A stretch of 64,000 nt of DNA from Cotesia glomerata (GCF_020080835.1 NC_058159.1:6448001-6512000), one strand, 5' to 3'; counted from the stretch's first letter, positions 22,783 through 35,999 are shown. The notes: generated by a model from the sequence alone, not told the origin. A program made the numbers and translations.

Positions 22783-25700
22783 AACCATCTTTGGAAAACA
22801 GCGTCAATTACTGTTTTTGATCTGGTAGTTTTTGGCATAATTATAAAATTAAGAAAATTAAAATATTCACACAAATAAAAATGCATCAAAAATCAACACG
22901 CTTGCTTTTTATTAAAACTTACTCATACGCAGGCGCAAACACTTGTATTAAACACATACTAACATAACACGTAGAACGCTCGGACCTGGAGCAAGATATA
23001 GATATAGATATACTGACTATCCCACTACACAGGAGCATACATATGGACAATGTTTAGTAAACGATAGTGGGGATGCGACGAAGAGTCGCGCAAAGAGGAG
23101 ACCGAGAACGTCTAATGTGTTCTATCTCATTCTCTCGCCGGCTGAATCCTATACATTTATGTGTTTGTGTCTCTATGGACTTATTTTTTCGTTTCATCGA
23201 GTTTGAAATCACAACGATTCTAAAGAAGTTTCACTTCAAAACGTAAAAGTTAATTTAAATTCTCTATTCATACGAAGAATTTATCAAAGCGATAAAAGAT
23301 AAAAGCGAATTCGTTGGAACGATTTAGTAGAGAGAAAAAGGTACCGAGACCGAGTCAGAGTTTAATTGAGGGTAATCAACAAAAAAGGAAAAAAAGGATA
23401 AAAAAATAGTTAAATAAATGAGTAAAAGGTAGAGCGATGGAGGTTGTTGATGAATCGCATGCATTTGATCAAGTGCCATTGAGAGTAGAGACTTTATCCT
23501 CTATTCCATTGGATTTAGCTCTGGTTGTGGCTCTTGCTACGCGGTGTATCACCAGTTTTAGTTAACGGTATCCAGTATCGTACTCTAGTTATCCAGATTA
23601 TATATACCCACTGTGGAATGAGAAATAAAGGGATAGGAGGAAAGGGTAGGAGTATCAGGCTCTGGGCTCGCTCATTGGAATTGGAATCAGCCAGGGTGGT
23701 AATGTTCTTGAGTAGCGATATAAAAGGCTTAGCCATGAAACGCACTTCGCTTTGTGTAATGCCAGGAAACGCAATTAGAGAGCTAGACCGGTCAGCATTT
23801 GGCGGTGTAGTGAGGGGGGTGATGGACGATCAGTCTGTAAAAAGGAGTAGAAAAGAAATGAGAAAGAGCGTGAACTCAAGAGTCGAGAAATCAATGAAAT
23901 TTCTTCAACAACCTCTAGCTCCTGCTTTATTTCTCAGCCTTTTCTTCCTTATTCTCTCTTCATGGTTTATTGGGTATTTCTTATTTTCAGTCCCGCTTCT
24001 TCGTCTTGTCTTATACTGAGACTGCTGCTCCTGGGATTTTTCACGATATCGCTGCCCAGCAAAGTCAGCACTTGCGAAATTACGGATCCCTCTAATCCAC
24101 CCGATGCAACACTTTAATACTATTTTATCTAACGTCAGCTGTTTTATTAATCGAACTCCTAAAATTATCTTTGATTTATTCCTTCCTATTATTTTTATCC
24201 CATTCCTAATTCATTGATTATTGCTCCCTCATTCGTGAATTAGTCACTCAATCCGCGAAAAAAATAAATATTCAACCATTTTTCTTTGCAAATTACAAGG
24301 GAAGAAAAAGAAGAGCACAATTATTGCCGACTTTGATAAAAAGAAAAATATAAAAATAATTCTTTCATTCAAAAATATATTCTTAGCTTACAATTATTAT
24401 TAGTAAAAAATCACTCGTTGTTACTAACGATGTATGCAGCGCCATCTGTCTAAAAATGCGGTAACTAAGTACTAAAATCATGCAGTGTGTATATATACAT
24501 ATCACTAATCGATACAATCGATTTTAATGAAAGGAAAATAGAAAATAAACAAATACTTATAAATTTATTCATCAAAATTAAAATAAAATCTGTAAGAAAT
24601 AGAGCTTTAAAAATTTAAATATTATTTTGTTAAAATATGCAAGAAATACATATCAACATCGTAAACAGTGTTCTCGCAGCTCGTATTATTTTCCAAGAAA
24701 GAAAATTCTATCTGAAATTATGCACAGGATCTAGTACAGGGATGATAAATATTGCGTTATATGCACTGGGAAATATTCCACCTCTCTAACTTATTCCAAT
24801 CTTCCTCTTTTTCACATTTCCAAGTGGAGCTTCGGCTATACCTATATACACCGCGTGTAGTACCTAAACTGGATATAGAGATGGAAATGTAGAGTCGCGT
24901 TTTTTTCTCCAAGTAGAAAATATTTACGGTTAAAATATTGCTGAATATTTAAGCCCGCGCCCAAAATTTAATGTCCAATAATTTTTTTTATATTAAAATA
25001 TATAACAATATTTATATTTAAGAATAACTTTATCTTAGTTTTCATTAATTGCTAAGTCTGATTTATTTTTCCGAATACACTGACTATATTTCGTGTCTAA
25101 ATTTATTCTTTTAAAATTTATACCTCCGCTGTAAATTTTTTTCTTTCGCTTTTTTTATGAATTCAATCCTAGTGTATATCTGATACGTATGCTTTATGTG
25201 TATGTATTGAATCACTCGACTTTAAATCACATCGATAATATTTGCACGATAAAGCATGCTTACCAAGCTTTCCAATTTACTCCATATATTTTATACTTTT
25301 TATTTCCTTTGCTGCAACTAAATATCCGTAGATTTGAATGATCAATGATAAAATATCATCATGTAGAGAAAAAAAATTTTTTAGGAGTTATTTACGCACT
25401 TGGAACTTCAAAAAAACAATTTAATTATGTTATTTTATTTATTTTAGAGAAGAAAAAAATTTTTTTTTTCAAATTAGGTGTAAAAAACCTTTTTTCGTTT
25501 GATAAATATTAAATGATAATGGAAGAAAAAAAAATCCTATAAATAATACGTTTACGCAAACCAGAACTTGGTAATCCCAGGTGCAGCTTGTATTATTAAA
25601 TACCGGAGTTAGTAAGAGGTTGTATTTATTTAGTAAATCAGTAAACAGCAATAAAATAATTCAGAAGCGTCCTAAAGCACAATAAAATAAAACAAAATAA

Positions 25701-27940
25701 ATAAATAATTAACAATAAACTTTGAAAAATAAAATTCCTAAAGATTAACAGTTCGTTAAATGTCATAAGAGGGTTTTTATTTCTCGCAAATGTAAACGCT
25801 CTGGGCGTAAACAAAAAATGAGAGATGACTAAGAGTGTAGAGTATATATATATGTTTAATAGTAATGGTAAGAAGAAGCAGCCGGCCTGGAAAAAGGCTG
25901 AAGGTACCTATAGGATGAAAGGGGCCATGAAATTGGATGTAAGACGACCGTCTACGCTAAATTAGATGGTTCGTTGTTTGTTGCAATGGAAATGATTAGT
26001 GTGCGCCGTCATTTCAGAACGAATTTACGAGCGACACTGAGAAAATTCATGCCTAGCCTTTCATACTCCTTCATTTCCTTTCTCTTTTGTGCTCCCATTT
26101 TTTAACCCCACAATTTTTTATTAACTTATTTACTTACTTTTACACAACACCGTTTCTTGTATTTTGTGTTATAGTAAGATCTTCATCTCTGCAGTTAGTA
26201 CCTAGTAAACGAATAAATAATCTCTTACTGAGAACGATGCATCATTCAGCGGCAATAATAGTTAAGAATGAGTTCTGCAAATGACAAATACTAAATATAA
26301 AATACAACAATTTGACATTTAATCGTCTGTATTATATTTAACAACTAGAAAATAATACACCACAGATGACAGACTTTGAAAATTTATTGCTTCTATCGGG
26401 TCTTGAAGACTATTACTAAGTAAAAAATTGTTTTATATTCCACAGAAAATTTATTTCACGACACATTTTTAAATTGACTGAAATTTTTTTTATTTTTCCC
26501 TTTAAAATTTATTTTTAAAAGATTAAAACAATTGAAAAAAGAAAAGAAATAATTTTTTTTATTCTGAACAATCTCCGGATTTTTATAAAAATTATTTTAT
26601 TAAAATTTATGCTCTCAATATTAAAATTTCGTTTATTAATTAAAAGTGTTAAAAAGTATTTAATAAAATACTATTACAAAAGTAAATTTTTTCCTACTTT
26701 CTAAGCATACATATCTACAAGTTCAAATTAATAAAATCTTAAACATAAATACAAAAGATCAAAGCGATTAATGTTATAACAAAAGTACGGCTAATCTTTC
26801 TTTTGTACTAAAAAAAAGTAGGTATATAGTAGCAGCATACCAGTTGTGATTATATCCCGAAAGAACTACCGAACTGAAGGGGATGAAATCTCCAAAAGTA
26901 TAAGTAAAACTTTAATTCTAACATAATCGCATTACGTTCGGTGTATTAGATCTTTTTTCGCCAAAACGTCATAGTTTTCTCTTGAGTAAATCGTAAGACC
27001 ATCAATGCACCGTCCCTAACTCAAATACTTAAGTCTGTTGACCCCAAATTCTACCGAGAATAATATAAGTATAAGCAGAGTTACTTAAAAAAAATATAAA
27101 AAATTCAACCAACGCATTTTATTTTTAGATTTTCACGTCAATAATTCAAATCCAATGTCTTTTAATGAAACAGGTGACTGTCCGTTTTTATTTCGGTTCT
27201 CGGTGGTACATAATTAATTGACATGAGTCTGAGTGATCGATACGAACATGGCGAACCTGAAAAAGGTTTTAAGTTGAATTTAGTTATTTACATCCAATCA
27301 ATTTCTAATTTTTGGCTAAGTAAAAATTTATCGAGATTAATTTCTCAAAAGAATACAACAAATATTTTATCTAGAAGAATCGACAGTTGACGGCAGCAAA
27401 AGTATTAAATAATACAAGTGTATAGTGTTGTTAAAAAAATTATCCATCGAAAAATTTATGACCCTATACGTAACAATCTGATCTTCTTTTGCACTCTCAC
27501 TGTCCAGCTGGCAACCGTGAGTAGCGTTAAAAAAATACATCTTCCCCCTGGAAGATTAATCAGACAAGAGATTAAGTCGAAAACTGACGAAAATATTGTA
27601 CCTGTAGGTTGTAATTAAAGATAAATAATAAAAATAAAAACTGATGAATTTACTGCGGTTAAATAAACGTCAAAAAATGATCGTTTTCGATTTGGATTTC
27701 TCACGAGAGGCTAAGTAGAGGAGTTACTACACATAGTACAGAGCATAGGATAATTTATGAGTGGCGGCAAGTCCAATAAGAGTTCGTGCAGCAGATCGTA
27801 CACGATTTTTTGCCCACAAATTTTATGAGTGTTGAACTGCACCTCGGTAATACTGCTTACATTGGTATTTAAAGTTTATATGGACTCAATTTTACAGCGT
27901 CAGCTTTGCGTCAACGGATTGCCAAGTTTTGTTACTATTC
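22783..27940. other. Gene-free stretch, GC-richer at 22.9-24.1 kb
   Basis: A block at about 22950-24120 is GC-richer and holds a 164-codon plus-strand frame (23525-24019) with an overlapping minus-strand frame. The predicted protein shows no domain, has an unremarkable composition and no splice support, so I do not call it. The rest is AT-rich. Confidence 0.45.
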
Positions 27941-28356
27941 CCCGCATTGAAAAATATATATGCGAATATATATTTTCACATATATTTTTTTTGCGCTAAA
28001 TATATGTCCGCATTTATGTTAACATATATGTCCGTATAAATGTTCACATATATGCGCACATATAAATGCAATATATATGTCTAGAGATACACAGAAAAAA
28101 ATTTAACTTGAATCAAGTAAATAATTTTGAAGAATTTCACTTTCTTGATTTGAGTAAAAAAATTCTTAAACTAAGAAATTTTTTTTCAGTGTATGCTTAC
28201 ATATATGTCTACATATATTTTAGCATATATTTTTGCATATATGTCAGTGTCTATGTGGAAAATATATGTTGACATATTTTTTTTTGCGTAAATATATGCG
28301 GCATATATATTATATATGCGACTTATATTTTTGACATATATATTTTTCCATGCGGG
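27941..28356. mobile_element. Foldback element with CCCGCAT termini and a CATATATGT array
   Basis: The termini CCCGCATTGAAAAATATATA (27941) and TATATATTTTTCCATGCGGG (to 28356) are inverted copies. The interior is an array of the self-complementary word CATATATGT with short variable spacers. It is split by a second element at 28088-28193. The frame at 28066-28272 is forced by the array. Confidence 0.68.
28088..28193. mobile_element. Small foldback element, TACACAG/CAGTGTA termini, nested
   Basis: It starts TACACAGAAAAAAATTTAAC and ends TTTTTTTTCAGTGTA. The interior holds CTTGAATCAAG, TTTCTTGATTTGAG and inverse words, as in the elements at 1931 and 52621. It sits inside the CATATATGT array and is therefore the younger of the two. 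Confidence 0.7.
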
Positions 28357-29517
28357 TCATATTAAAAATAACGAGAATTAGTTTAATATTTAAAGTACAA
28401 AAATGTCCTGTATATTACTAGCTAATAAAACAGCAAATATAAAATACAAAACCTCGACAAGGTTTGGGGAAAAAAAATTGAATGCTTTCTGAAACCTTTA
28501 GAGTGACGGATATAAGAGTACAGATCTTGAAAAAAAAAAAGTGATTTTATAGAGAGAAAAAGCATAAAACCGATGGCAATAACTTCCCCTTCACCTACCA
28601 CTACATCTCCCGCTGCCCTTGGTCTCTTCATATCCAAGCAATACTTGAAGCCAATTTAACAAATCTTTCATCTTTCGCCGCTCTGTAAGAAGAGCACACT
28701 TGTTCTTCACTCGAGTAGAGTAAAGTATAAGCACTATATATCTTTGAAAACAAAACAGCCCTCTTCTAATCTTGTCGTCTTACATTTTCCTCCTCCACTT
28801 CTCGTCAATCTTTTACTTCTTTATGAACTCCCAAAGGATAAAATCGTAAAAACGATACTCAACTCCAAATGTCTTTTCACATTTGTCTCGCATCGCTTAA
28901 TTTTATAAGTTACCTTTTAAAATATTAAGTATTTAATGAACAATAAAATTTAATGTTTTTTTTTGTTGATGCAAAAAAATTTTACAGATTAATTTACTGG
29001 AAAAATATTTTTAAAATGATCTATTATTTATTTTGATTAAATTTTAATAAATTATTTGAAATTTTACTCTCACAAAAACTTAATAGGAAAAAAATTTTCG
29101 GTAATTTCCACTATGAGACAAAATGCAATAGTTAGATTTGTAAAAAAAATTTACTAATACAAACCACAAAAACCATCTCATCAAAATAATGTGATATAAT
29201 AAAACATAATACAATAAAATCTTTGATTTCGATTGATTCGACATCCTCGGATGCCCAATCGACATAATTCATTCCAGATGAACAATTACATTACTCGCTA
29301 TAAATACTAAAGTCAGAAATACATAGATCAATCGTCCATAAATTCTTAGTCACAGTGTTCCATCATATCAAGTGAATAAGTATTCAGCAGGCTTTTCCCC
29401 AGTAGACTTTCCCGATTTCATACTCAACTTGTACTCGCTACGCCACGCTCTGCGACATATATAACAGAGTAACAATAAAGAACACGGAAAAAATGTTTCC
29501 TCGAGCGTGAACAAAGT
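28357..29517. other. No gene recognised
   Basis: AT-rich sequence with a mildly GC-richer patch at 28570-28830. Small frames at 28422-28637 and 29080-29265 (minus strand) have no support. Confidence 0.5.
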
Positions 29518-29664
29518 TCACCAGACCCCACTGACACACGGAGGAAATTCAGTCTTCCTGCTGTCGTAGACCTTGATGGATGGCTGGATAATTGTGATCA
29601 TTGCCAGCAATGGGGTCCACGCCTCATTCCAGACAAAAGACAATGTCTGGATTAACGCTATATC
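29518..29664 (-). CDS. Possible orphan exon, minus strand
   Basis: A 48-codon frame starts directly after a good acceptor (TTGTATTGCAG, ending at 29665) and ends at TGA, or could leave through a GTGAAC donor just before it (exon end 29522). The block is clearly GC-richer than its flanks, and the peptide is hydrophobic in its first half with aromatic residues (VWNEAWTPLLAM). I do not recognise the family. The plus strand is also partly open here (from an ATG at 29576), so the strand is uncertain and the block could be conserved non-coding DNA. Confidence 0.22.
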   Translation of the reverse strand, partial: DIALIQTLSFVWNEAWTPLLAMITIIQPSIKVYDSRKTEFPPCVSGVW

Positions 29665-29891
29665 CTGCAATACAACAGTACTCTATTAGCTTAATACTTT
29701 TCTACATCTTACTAATTATTACATGCATTTATTTCAAACTTCTTTTCAACATCAGCATCATTTTTTTCTGTAATTAACTCGAAAAATTTTGTCATTTAGT
29801 AACTCCATACTCTCTAAACATTAATTAATGAAAATTCATGTTTAGAGAGTAAGAAAAATAGATTAAAACTGTATTATATATTTTTTTTAAA
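29665..29891. other. No gene recognised
   Basis: AT-rich. CTCTAAACAT near 29812 and its inverse ATGTTTAGAGAGT near 29839 form a short hairpin of about 13-bp stem. Confidence 0.5.
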
Positions 29892-30334
29892 TACACTGAG
29901 AAAAAAAAGTTCTTTTGAAAAAATTAGGCATTTTGATACGCTTTTTATTAGCTTCACTTGTAGTATGTTTGTTTGTAACCGACTCGTTTGGGCGCGATTT
30001 TGACCCACTTTAAACGGCCAGATTTCATTCAAGCTATGTAGATTTGTCGAGGACCGATGAAAATACACTAATTTGATAAAATTATTCCATTTTTTAATTT
30101 GCAAAATAAGATTTTTATTAATTTATATCATTTTCATCTATAGTCGACAAGGCAAGAATTGATGTTAATTTTAAATTTCAACCATTATATTTAACCGATT
30201 TATCTAATATTAGGAAATTTTCGAATACCAAAGAGAATTTTTTAATTCAACAAAACAAATAATAGTTAAAAAAAAATACACTTTTATAAATAAACCAAAC
30301 TAAAAAGTCAAAAATAAATAATAGTTAAAAAAAA

Positions 30335-30710
30335 CTAGAAAACATGCTTTTTATAGAAAACCAAAGTAAAAAATAGAAAATAAATCTGATTTAAGAATAG
30401 TGTAAAAAATTTTAATAAATATAAATTAATAATAGTGTAAATAAGAAAAAAATGTATTTTATTTCAAAAAATAGTGCTTTTTAAGATATTATCTTAAATG
30501 ATAATCCTTCTACTCATATAGGTCAATAAAATATTTCTAACTATTGACACCACGCACTCCACGCTTTTTTACAATAAAATATACATTTTTTTCTTATTTA
30601 CACTATTATTAATTTATATTTATTAAAATTTTTTACATTATTCTTAAATCAGATTTATTTTCTATTTTTTAGTTTGGTTTTCTATAAAAAGCGTGTTTTT
30701 TAGTTTTTTA
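30335..30710. repeat. Palindrome, left member of a pair
   Basis: Arms of about 150 bp (30335-30485 and 30563-30710) share, inverted, CTTTTTATAGAAAACCAAA, AATAGTGTAAATAAG and AAAATGTATTTTATT. The loop includes CTATTGACACCACGCACTCC. The loop is present in opposite orientation in the copy at 33958-34345. Confidence 0.7.
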
Positions 30711-31463
30711 AAACTATTATTTATTATTACAAGAAATTAATTTGTGAAAATTTTAAAAAATTTTATTTCTTATTACATTGATCATTTTTTTAAAAGAAAT
30801 TTTCTCTCTGAGCGTGTTTTCGTATAAATTTTTTTAAATAGAGATAATAATTGAGCAATCTCAGAAAGACGAAATTGTCAGATGTATTGATCAGTCTAGT
30901 TGTAATTATAATTACTGTAACACAAGGATACAAATCCCACAAGTTAAAGTGTATCATGATACATATACCCCTGAATGACATTGTTTGAATAGGATGGTAT
31001 ACTAGGGCGCAGAATGCAACCAGATGTAATAGACATGTCTCCAAGCACATTGACGCATCAACAAGAGGTGATTACCCGCTATTCAGAGATATGATGGTAC
31101 CGCCACAAATGTGTTTGTCATATCCCACTGGAAACTAATATGATCGGCTAACGCATACCTTCTTAATAGCCTTGTTTATGCCACTTGCAATCCAGCATTC
31201 ATTATCTACCGATTTGCTCCGCAATCCAGAAGACATTCGCTTAATTTGTCATTTAAATTCTCTGGCGTTATTGCCGAAACATAACTACTGTTAATATTAA
31301 TATTAATTAATATTATTCATTATTCAACATCACCATCATCATCACCATCAATATCAATATCATCATGTAACCCAGCTGCAATTAAGTTCGGTTGTAAATT
31401 CAAATCATTGGATGGGACAACTGGTCTCTTTAATGGAACCCTGCTAATATTCGCTCGACATCT

Positions 31464-31722
31464 ACATATCGATACTGCCATTCTAATACGTCGTATCCCA
31501 CATTTAGAAAATTTTACAACAGACGGTAAAAACAGTTCATTTTTAACATTGATTAAATGGGATTCAACGGATGAAAATATTTATTTAAAAATAGTTATTA
31601 AACCATTTGAGCTTTAAATTTTTAACATGACTTGCATAATATTGTTGTGATTCTATTTTTCAAAAAAATTCAATACGTCAAATTTTGTGGGATACGACGT
31701 ATTAGAATGGCAATATCGATAT
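31464..31722. repeat. Inverted repeat around an ACGTCGTATCCCACA word
   Basis: A segment of about 40 bp with CCATTCTAATACGTCGTATC at 31478 onward is repeated inverted at about 31680-31722 (GATACGACGTATTAGAATGG). The spacer encodes nothing; short frames at 31408-31617 and 31670-31918 run into these arms and are not genes. Confidence 0.65.
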
Positions 31723-31804
31723 GTGTTTTAATTAAATCATATATGTTCTTCGCTAGTTTGTTATTGATATGATTTATATTTTCATTAACATCCCGTGTAA
31801 AAAA

Positions 31805-32345
31805 AAAGTTTCCTGAAAAGTTCCGGAAAAGTTCCTGGTCCGGAACGTTCCTATGATGAGACAATCCGGAACATCCCCGGAATACTTCTGCAATGTTCTC
31901 GAAATAGTTCTGGAACATCCGTGGAACACTTCCGGAAAATCTCCGGCTGTTTTATAGAATATCGCTGGAATACTTCCAGAATAAATTGGGAATACTTCCG
32001 GAACATCTCCAGTACACTCCTGGAATATTCCCGAAATACTTTCGGAACAAATCGGGAATAGTTACAAAATATATTGGGAATACATCGGGGATATGTTTAA
32101 AATATCCCTGGAAAAATCCTCGAATGCTTCTGGAACATTTCCGGTAAACGTTTGGATTATGTTCCGTAAGTATTCCCAATTTATTCGGGAAGTATTCCAG
32201 CGATGTTTTATAAGTCTGTCGGAGATTTTCCGGAAATGTTCCGGAAGTGTTCCATGAATGTTCCAGAACTATTTCGAGAACATTGCAAAAGTATTCCGGG
32301 GATGTTCCGGATTGTCTTATCATAGGAACGTTCCGGACCAGGAAC
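31805..32345. repeat. Palindromic array of GTTCCGGAA-type words
   Basis: The block begins with GTTCCTGGTCCGGAACGTTC and ends with its inverse (GAACGTTCCGGACCAGGAAC, to about 32345), centred near 32075. Each arm of about 265 bp is packed with degenerate TTCCGGAA, GGAATACTTCC and GGAACATCC words every 20 bases or so. The 123-codon minus-strand frame at 31952-32323 is a by-product, as shown by its Phe/Pro/Tyr/Gly/Ser-periodic peptide. Confidence 0.75.
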
Positions 32346-32774
32346 TATCCCGAGTCGAAATTTTGATCGTATTTTGAACCTCCTAAGGTACGATCAACTT
32401 CGGATCATGGAGTTCAAAGTACGATAAATTTTCATGTTAAATTTGATCGTATTTTGAACTCCACAGTGGTACAAATTTCCGTTTTTACCACTCTGGAGTC
32501 CAAAGTACGATCAGACAGAAATAAAAATTCGGTCCGATTTTGAACGCCTTGATCGTATTTTATAATGATAATAATAATAATAATACCAGGACTGGGCCAT
32601 AATTAATTTTTAAGTCTGGCTCATGCCATTTGATTAAAAATTTATAAAAAAAAGAATTTTTCAATGCCATTTTTTTAGTTTGATTTTGATGTAGAGGTAA
32701 CGCAATGTTAGACCATTTGACTCTTAATTTAGACCTAACTATTGCTAATTATAGAAATAAAGTGAAAATCGCAT

Positions 32775-32850
32775 TCCGTTCTAACCGAGATTCGAACCCA
32801 AGCCGCGCGATTGCCAGACCGATAACTAACCCCTACGCCGTACGACCGAT
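32775..32850 (-). pseudogene. tRNA-like SINE head, minus strand
   Basis: On the minus strand this reads GGCGTAGGGGTTAGT (A-box region) and GGGTTCGAATCTCGG (B box), about 38 bases apart as in a tRNA. The arms do not all pair, so it is a SINE head rather than a tRNA gene. The SINE body would extend left toward about 32580; no target duplication could be identified. Confidence 0.6.
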
Positions 32851-33957
32851 GAGGTGATGCACATCTCATCATTCTCATAAACTAAATCTGTAAGGTGACG
32901 GTTTATCATTTATATAATTTATGTTACTTGATATTGTGTTTAGATGAAAATTAACTATTTTTACAAATGTTTATTAGTTAAAAAAATGCAAGAACTAAGT
33001 TCTTATCTTATATTACCTTAGACTTTGTACATTGTTCTGTATATTTTTAATATCTTATTTTAGATTTTAATGTTTAAAATTAGAGTATTAAAAATTCAAC
33101 TGTAACTTATTACATTTTAATTGTTTTAAGACCAAATCAATTTTAACGATATGCAATTGTTTTGGTTAAACAATAAATTAAATATACACTCATTAATCCA
33201 TTTACCTGACAGTGAAAAATTTAGGACTTTTGTGGGTTCATACGTGCTATGAATTCGAAGATCTGAATAATCAAATATTAACACTGTTGCATGGTACCTG
33301 ACATATTGATAGGCAGCTAGCAAGATCTCAAAGCCAATTCATAATAATGACAAAATTTATTCAACTATCAGCAAATAAAAATGTACGTAATTTTTGTCAG
33401 GACAAAAAAGTACACACAAAAATTTTGAATCAAACTTCTGATAATTGTTACAGTGTTGCCAATTACAAGTGTCTTGAAAATGTTGATATTCCATTAATAA
33501 TTATGCTTGAAATTCAATGAAGTGAGTTATTAATTGATAGTATTACTATAAGACTATACTTGAGGCTTATGAAAAAGAATAAGCTATATGTCTCTGAAAT
33601 GTATAAAGATAACTTGCAAACACAATCTTTAGTGGTGCAATATCTAAAAAATAACCATCTCCAATTTGGACTGATTTATTGTTTTATGCAATGATCATGC
33701 TGTATTTATTTACAAAACATTCGTAATTGTAAAATTAATCATCACTTTACTATTATTCGTGGAGTAGTTGCAAATAACGTATTTGTTGCTAATGGTGATA
33801 ATTTTTTAAATGATAGAAGATCATTCTTATGTAAGTGCGATAAAACTGAAAACATTGAAGGTGTCGCGGTAGAATCATTAGCAGCACCTTGCTTCTATAT
33901 AATAAGTAATATAGTTTAATAAGTAATTAAATTTAATTTAATAAGTAATAAGTTTAA

Positions 33958-34345
33958 AATAAACTAAAAAACATGCTTTTTATAGAAAACCAAACTAAAA
34001 AAGAGAAAATGAATTTGGATAAATGTAAATTAACAATAGTGTAAATAAGAAAAATATGTACTTTATTGTAAAAAAAGGCGTAGGGTGCATGGTGTCAATA
34101 GTTATAAATATTTTATTGACAGATATAAGTAGAAGGATTATTATTTCGACAATAGCTTAAAAAGCACCCCACGCTTTTTTTAAAATAAAATACATTTTTT
34201 TCTTATTTACACTATTATTAATTTATATTTATTAAAATTGTTTACATTACTCTTAATTCAAATTTATTAAAATTTATTTTCTATTTTTTAGTTTGGTTTT
34301 CTATAAAAAGCGTTTTTTTTAGTTTTTTTTTTTTAACTATTATTT
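33958..34345. repeat. Palindrome, right member of a pair
   Basis: Inverted copy of the palindrome at 30335-30710, including the loop words GTGTCAATAGTTATAAATAT and AGAAGGATTATTA in reverse orientation. The arms again carry CTTTTTATAGAAAACCAAAC and its inverse. Confidence 0.7.
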
Positions 34346-35999
34346 AGTTTCTACTTTTTAGTTTGGTTTATTTATTTTAAACTACTATTAATTCCGTGAT
34401 TACTATTAGTAACTATAATTATGACTATTGCCTTGACTATTGTGCCGAGCCGAGTGCTCGAATCAAAATAGTACGCATACGCAAGACCACGCGCTTGCCC
34501 TATCTCTCTTGCTCTCACGCGAAGGATGCGTGAAAAAATCATTCAATCTTGACGATCTTAATTAGGATAATGGAATAATCTCATCAAATTAATGTATTGT
34601 CATCGGTCCTCGATAAGTCTACGAAGTTTAAATGAAATCTGACCGTTTGAAGTGGGTCAAAATCAAGTTCACAGGAGTCGGTTACAAACAAACATACAAA
34701 TGAAGCTTATAAAAAGCGTGTAAAAATTCAGACACAAATCTATGAAGCAGTACCGATAAATAACACGGAACGAGAATAATAGAAGTAAGAAGAAGTGAAA
34801 ATAAACTGATTGAATTGAATTTCATATATGACCTTAAAATAAATTTTTTTTAATATTTCTCGAAAAAAAAAATTTATTTTATTTATGTGAATTTAATATA
34901 AGATTTTAATTATGATAAAACATTAAAAACTTATAAGTAAAGTCTAATCTAAAAAATGCTTACAAGAAGCCATAACCTCTTACTAAAAATAAATAAATAT
35001 TGAGCATATACTAGAACATGTCTAAAAAAACGGTACTAGTACTAGATCACCATTTAATAATTCATTAATAACATAAAATCGATGTTTACCTTATTTTATT
35101 GCATAAATTAAACACTTTAAAATATTAAAAACAACACGTTTATAAATTTGAGGCACAAAATAACCGTTAAACAGCAAATTAGAAATAGGCGTCTTCGTTG
35201 TTGGGAAACTTTACTCGACGCGGCACCTGTGCAAATGGTTCAAAATAACAGCGGCCGTTTAAAATTATTTAATTCTTAATTATTAAAAATTGTAAGATTT
35301 AATAACATCATCAATTTAAATTCAGAAATAGTTCAATAATATTAAGGAAATTTTTTTAAACGTTTTTTTTTCAATAATTATATAAATGCAAAAAATACCA
35401 GAAGTGAGCATATACTGGGGCCTGAGCATATACTGGGGCTCTTACCTTATCCATGAAGTTTTATCACGATTTTTGCCAAAAATCTAATTACATTTTATGT
35501 ATTAAATATTACATCAGAAATATATTTAAGACTTATTTTTTTTTAATTAAAAATATGTATGAATTTATTATAATTACATCTTTATTTGAAGAATATATAT
35601 TGTGAAAAAATTGTTTACAAGGAATAAATAATTATTTTTAATAGTATTTTCTAGTAGGTTTTTTACATTTTTTAAAACTGATGTATTTTATAATGTAAAT
35701 ATATTTTTGATGTATGTGTTTAAAATTTCTTAATTTCAACACATATTATAATATTATCTTTATATATTCATAGGATTTTGAAAAAAAAAAAAAATAAATT
35801 GAACTATTTCTCGAAAAATGTAATTTAACACAAATTATATTGCGCTTGAGGAATTATAAAAACATAATAAATGTATAAATAAATAGAATAAATCCATGAA
35901 AGTTACAGGTTAATATGGACAGAAATTATTTTTGTGATTAGTTTAATTTGTTCAATAATTATTTATAATTAATAAAATTTTATTTATTACTTTTATCGG

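Larger units (their letters stand above)
29892..34736. repeat. Large inverted repeat, arms of about 0.8 kb
   Basis: The left arm (about 29892-30715) and right arm (about 33958-34736) are inverted copies. Outer segments share GTTTGTTTGTAACCGACTC, then TTTTGACCCACTT, CAGATTTCAT and GAGGACCGATGA in mirror order; inner segments are the paired palindromes at 30335-30710 and 33958-34345. The left edge begins TACACTGAGAAAAAAAA, like other foldback termini in this window. It probably marks a large foldback transposon without recognisable coding capacity. Confidence 0.6.

Noticed and set aside
23525..24019. 164-codon frame in a GC-richer block
   Set aside because: No domain, overlapping frame on the other strand, no codon-use evidence and no flanking signals.
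30790..31050. 86-codon minus-strand frame with hydrophobic start
   Set aside because: I tried to link it with the block at 31150-31230 and with 29518-29664 as one gene, but splice sites and phases did not fit convincingly.
31952..32323. 123-codon minus-strand frame
   Set aside because: It lies wholly in the TTCCGGAA palindromic array; its periodic peptide reflects the repeat.
33126..33920. Possible decayed transposase fragments
   Set aside because: Short open pieces interrupted by stops; no catalytic motif or family could be recognised.
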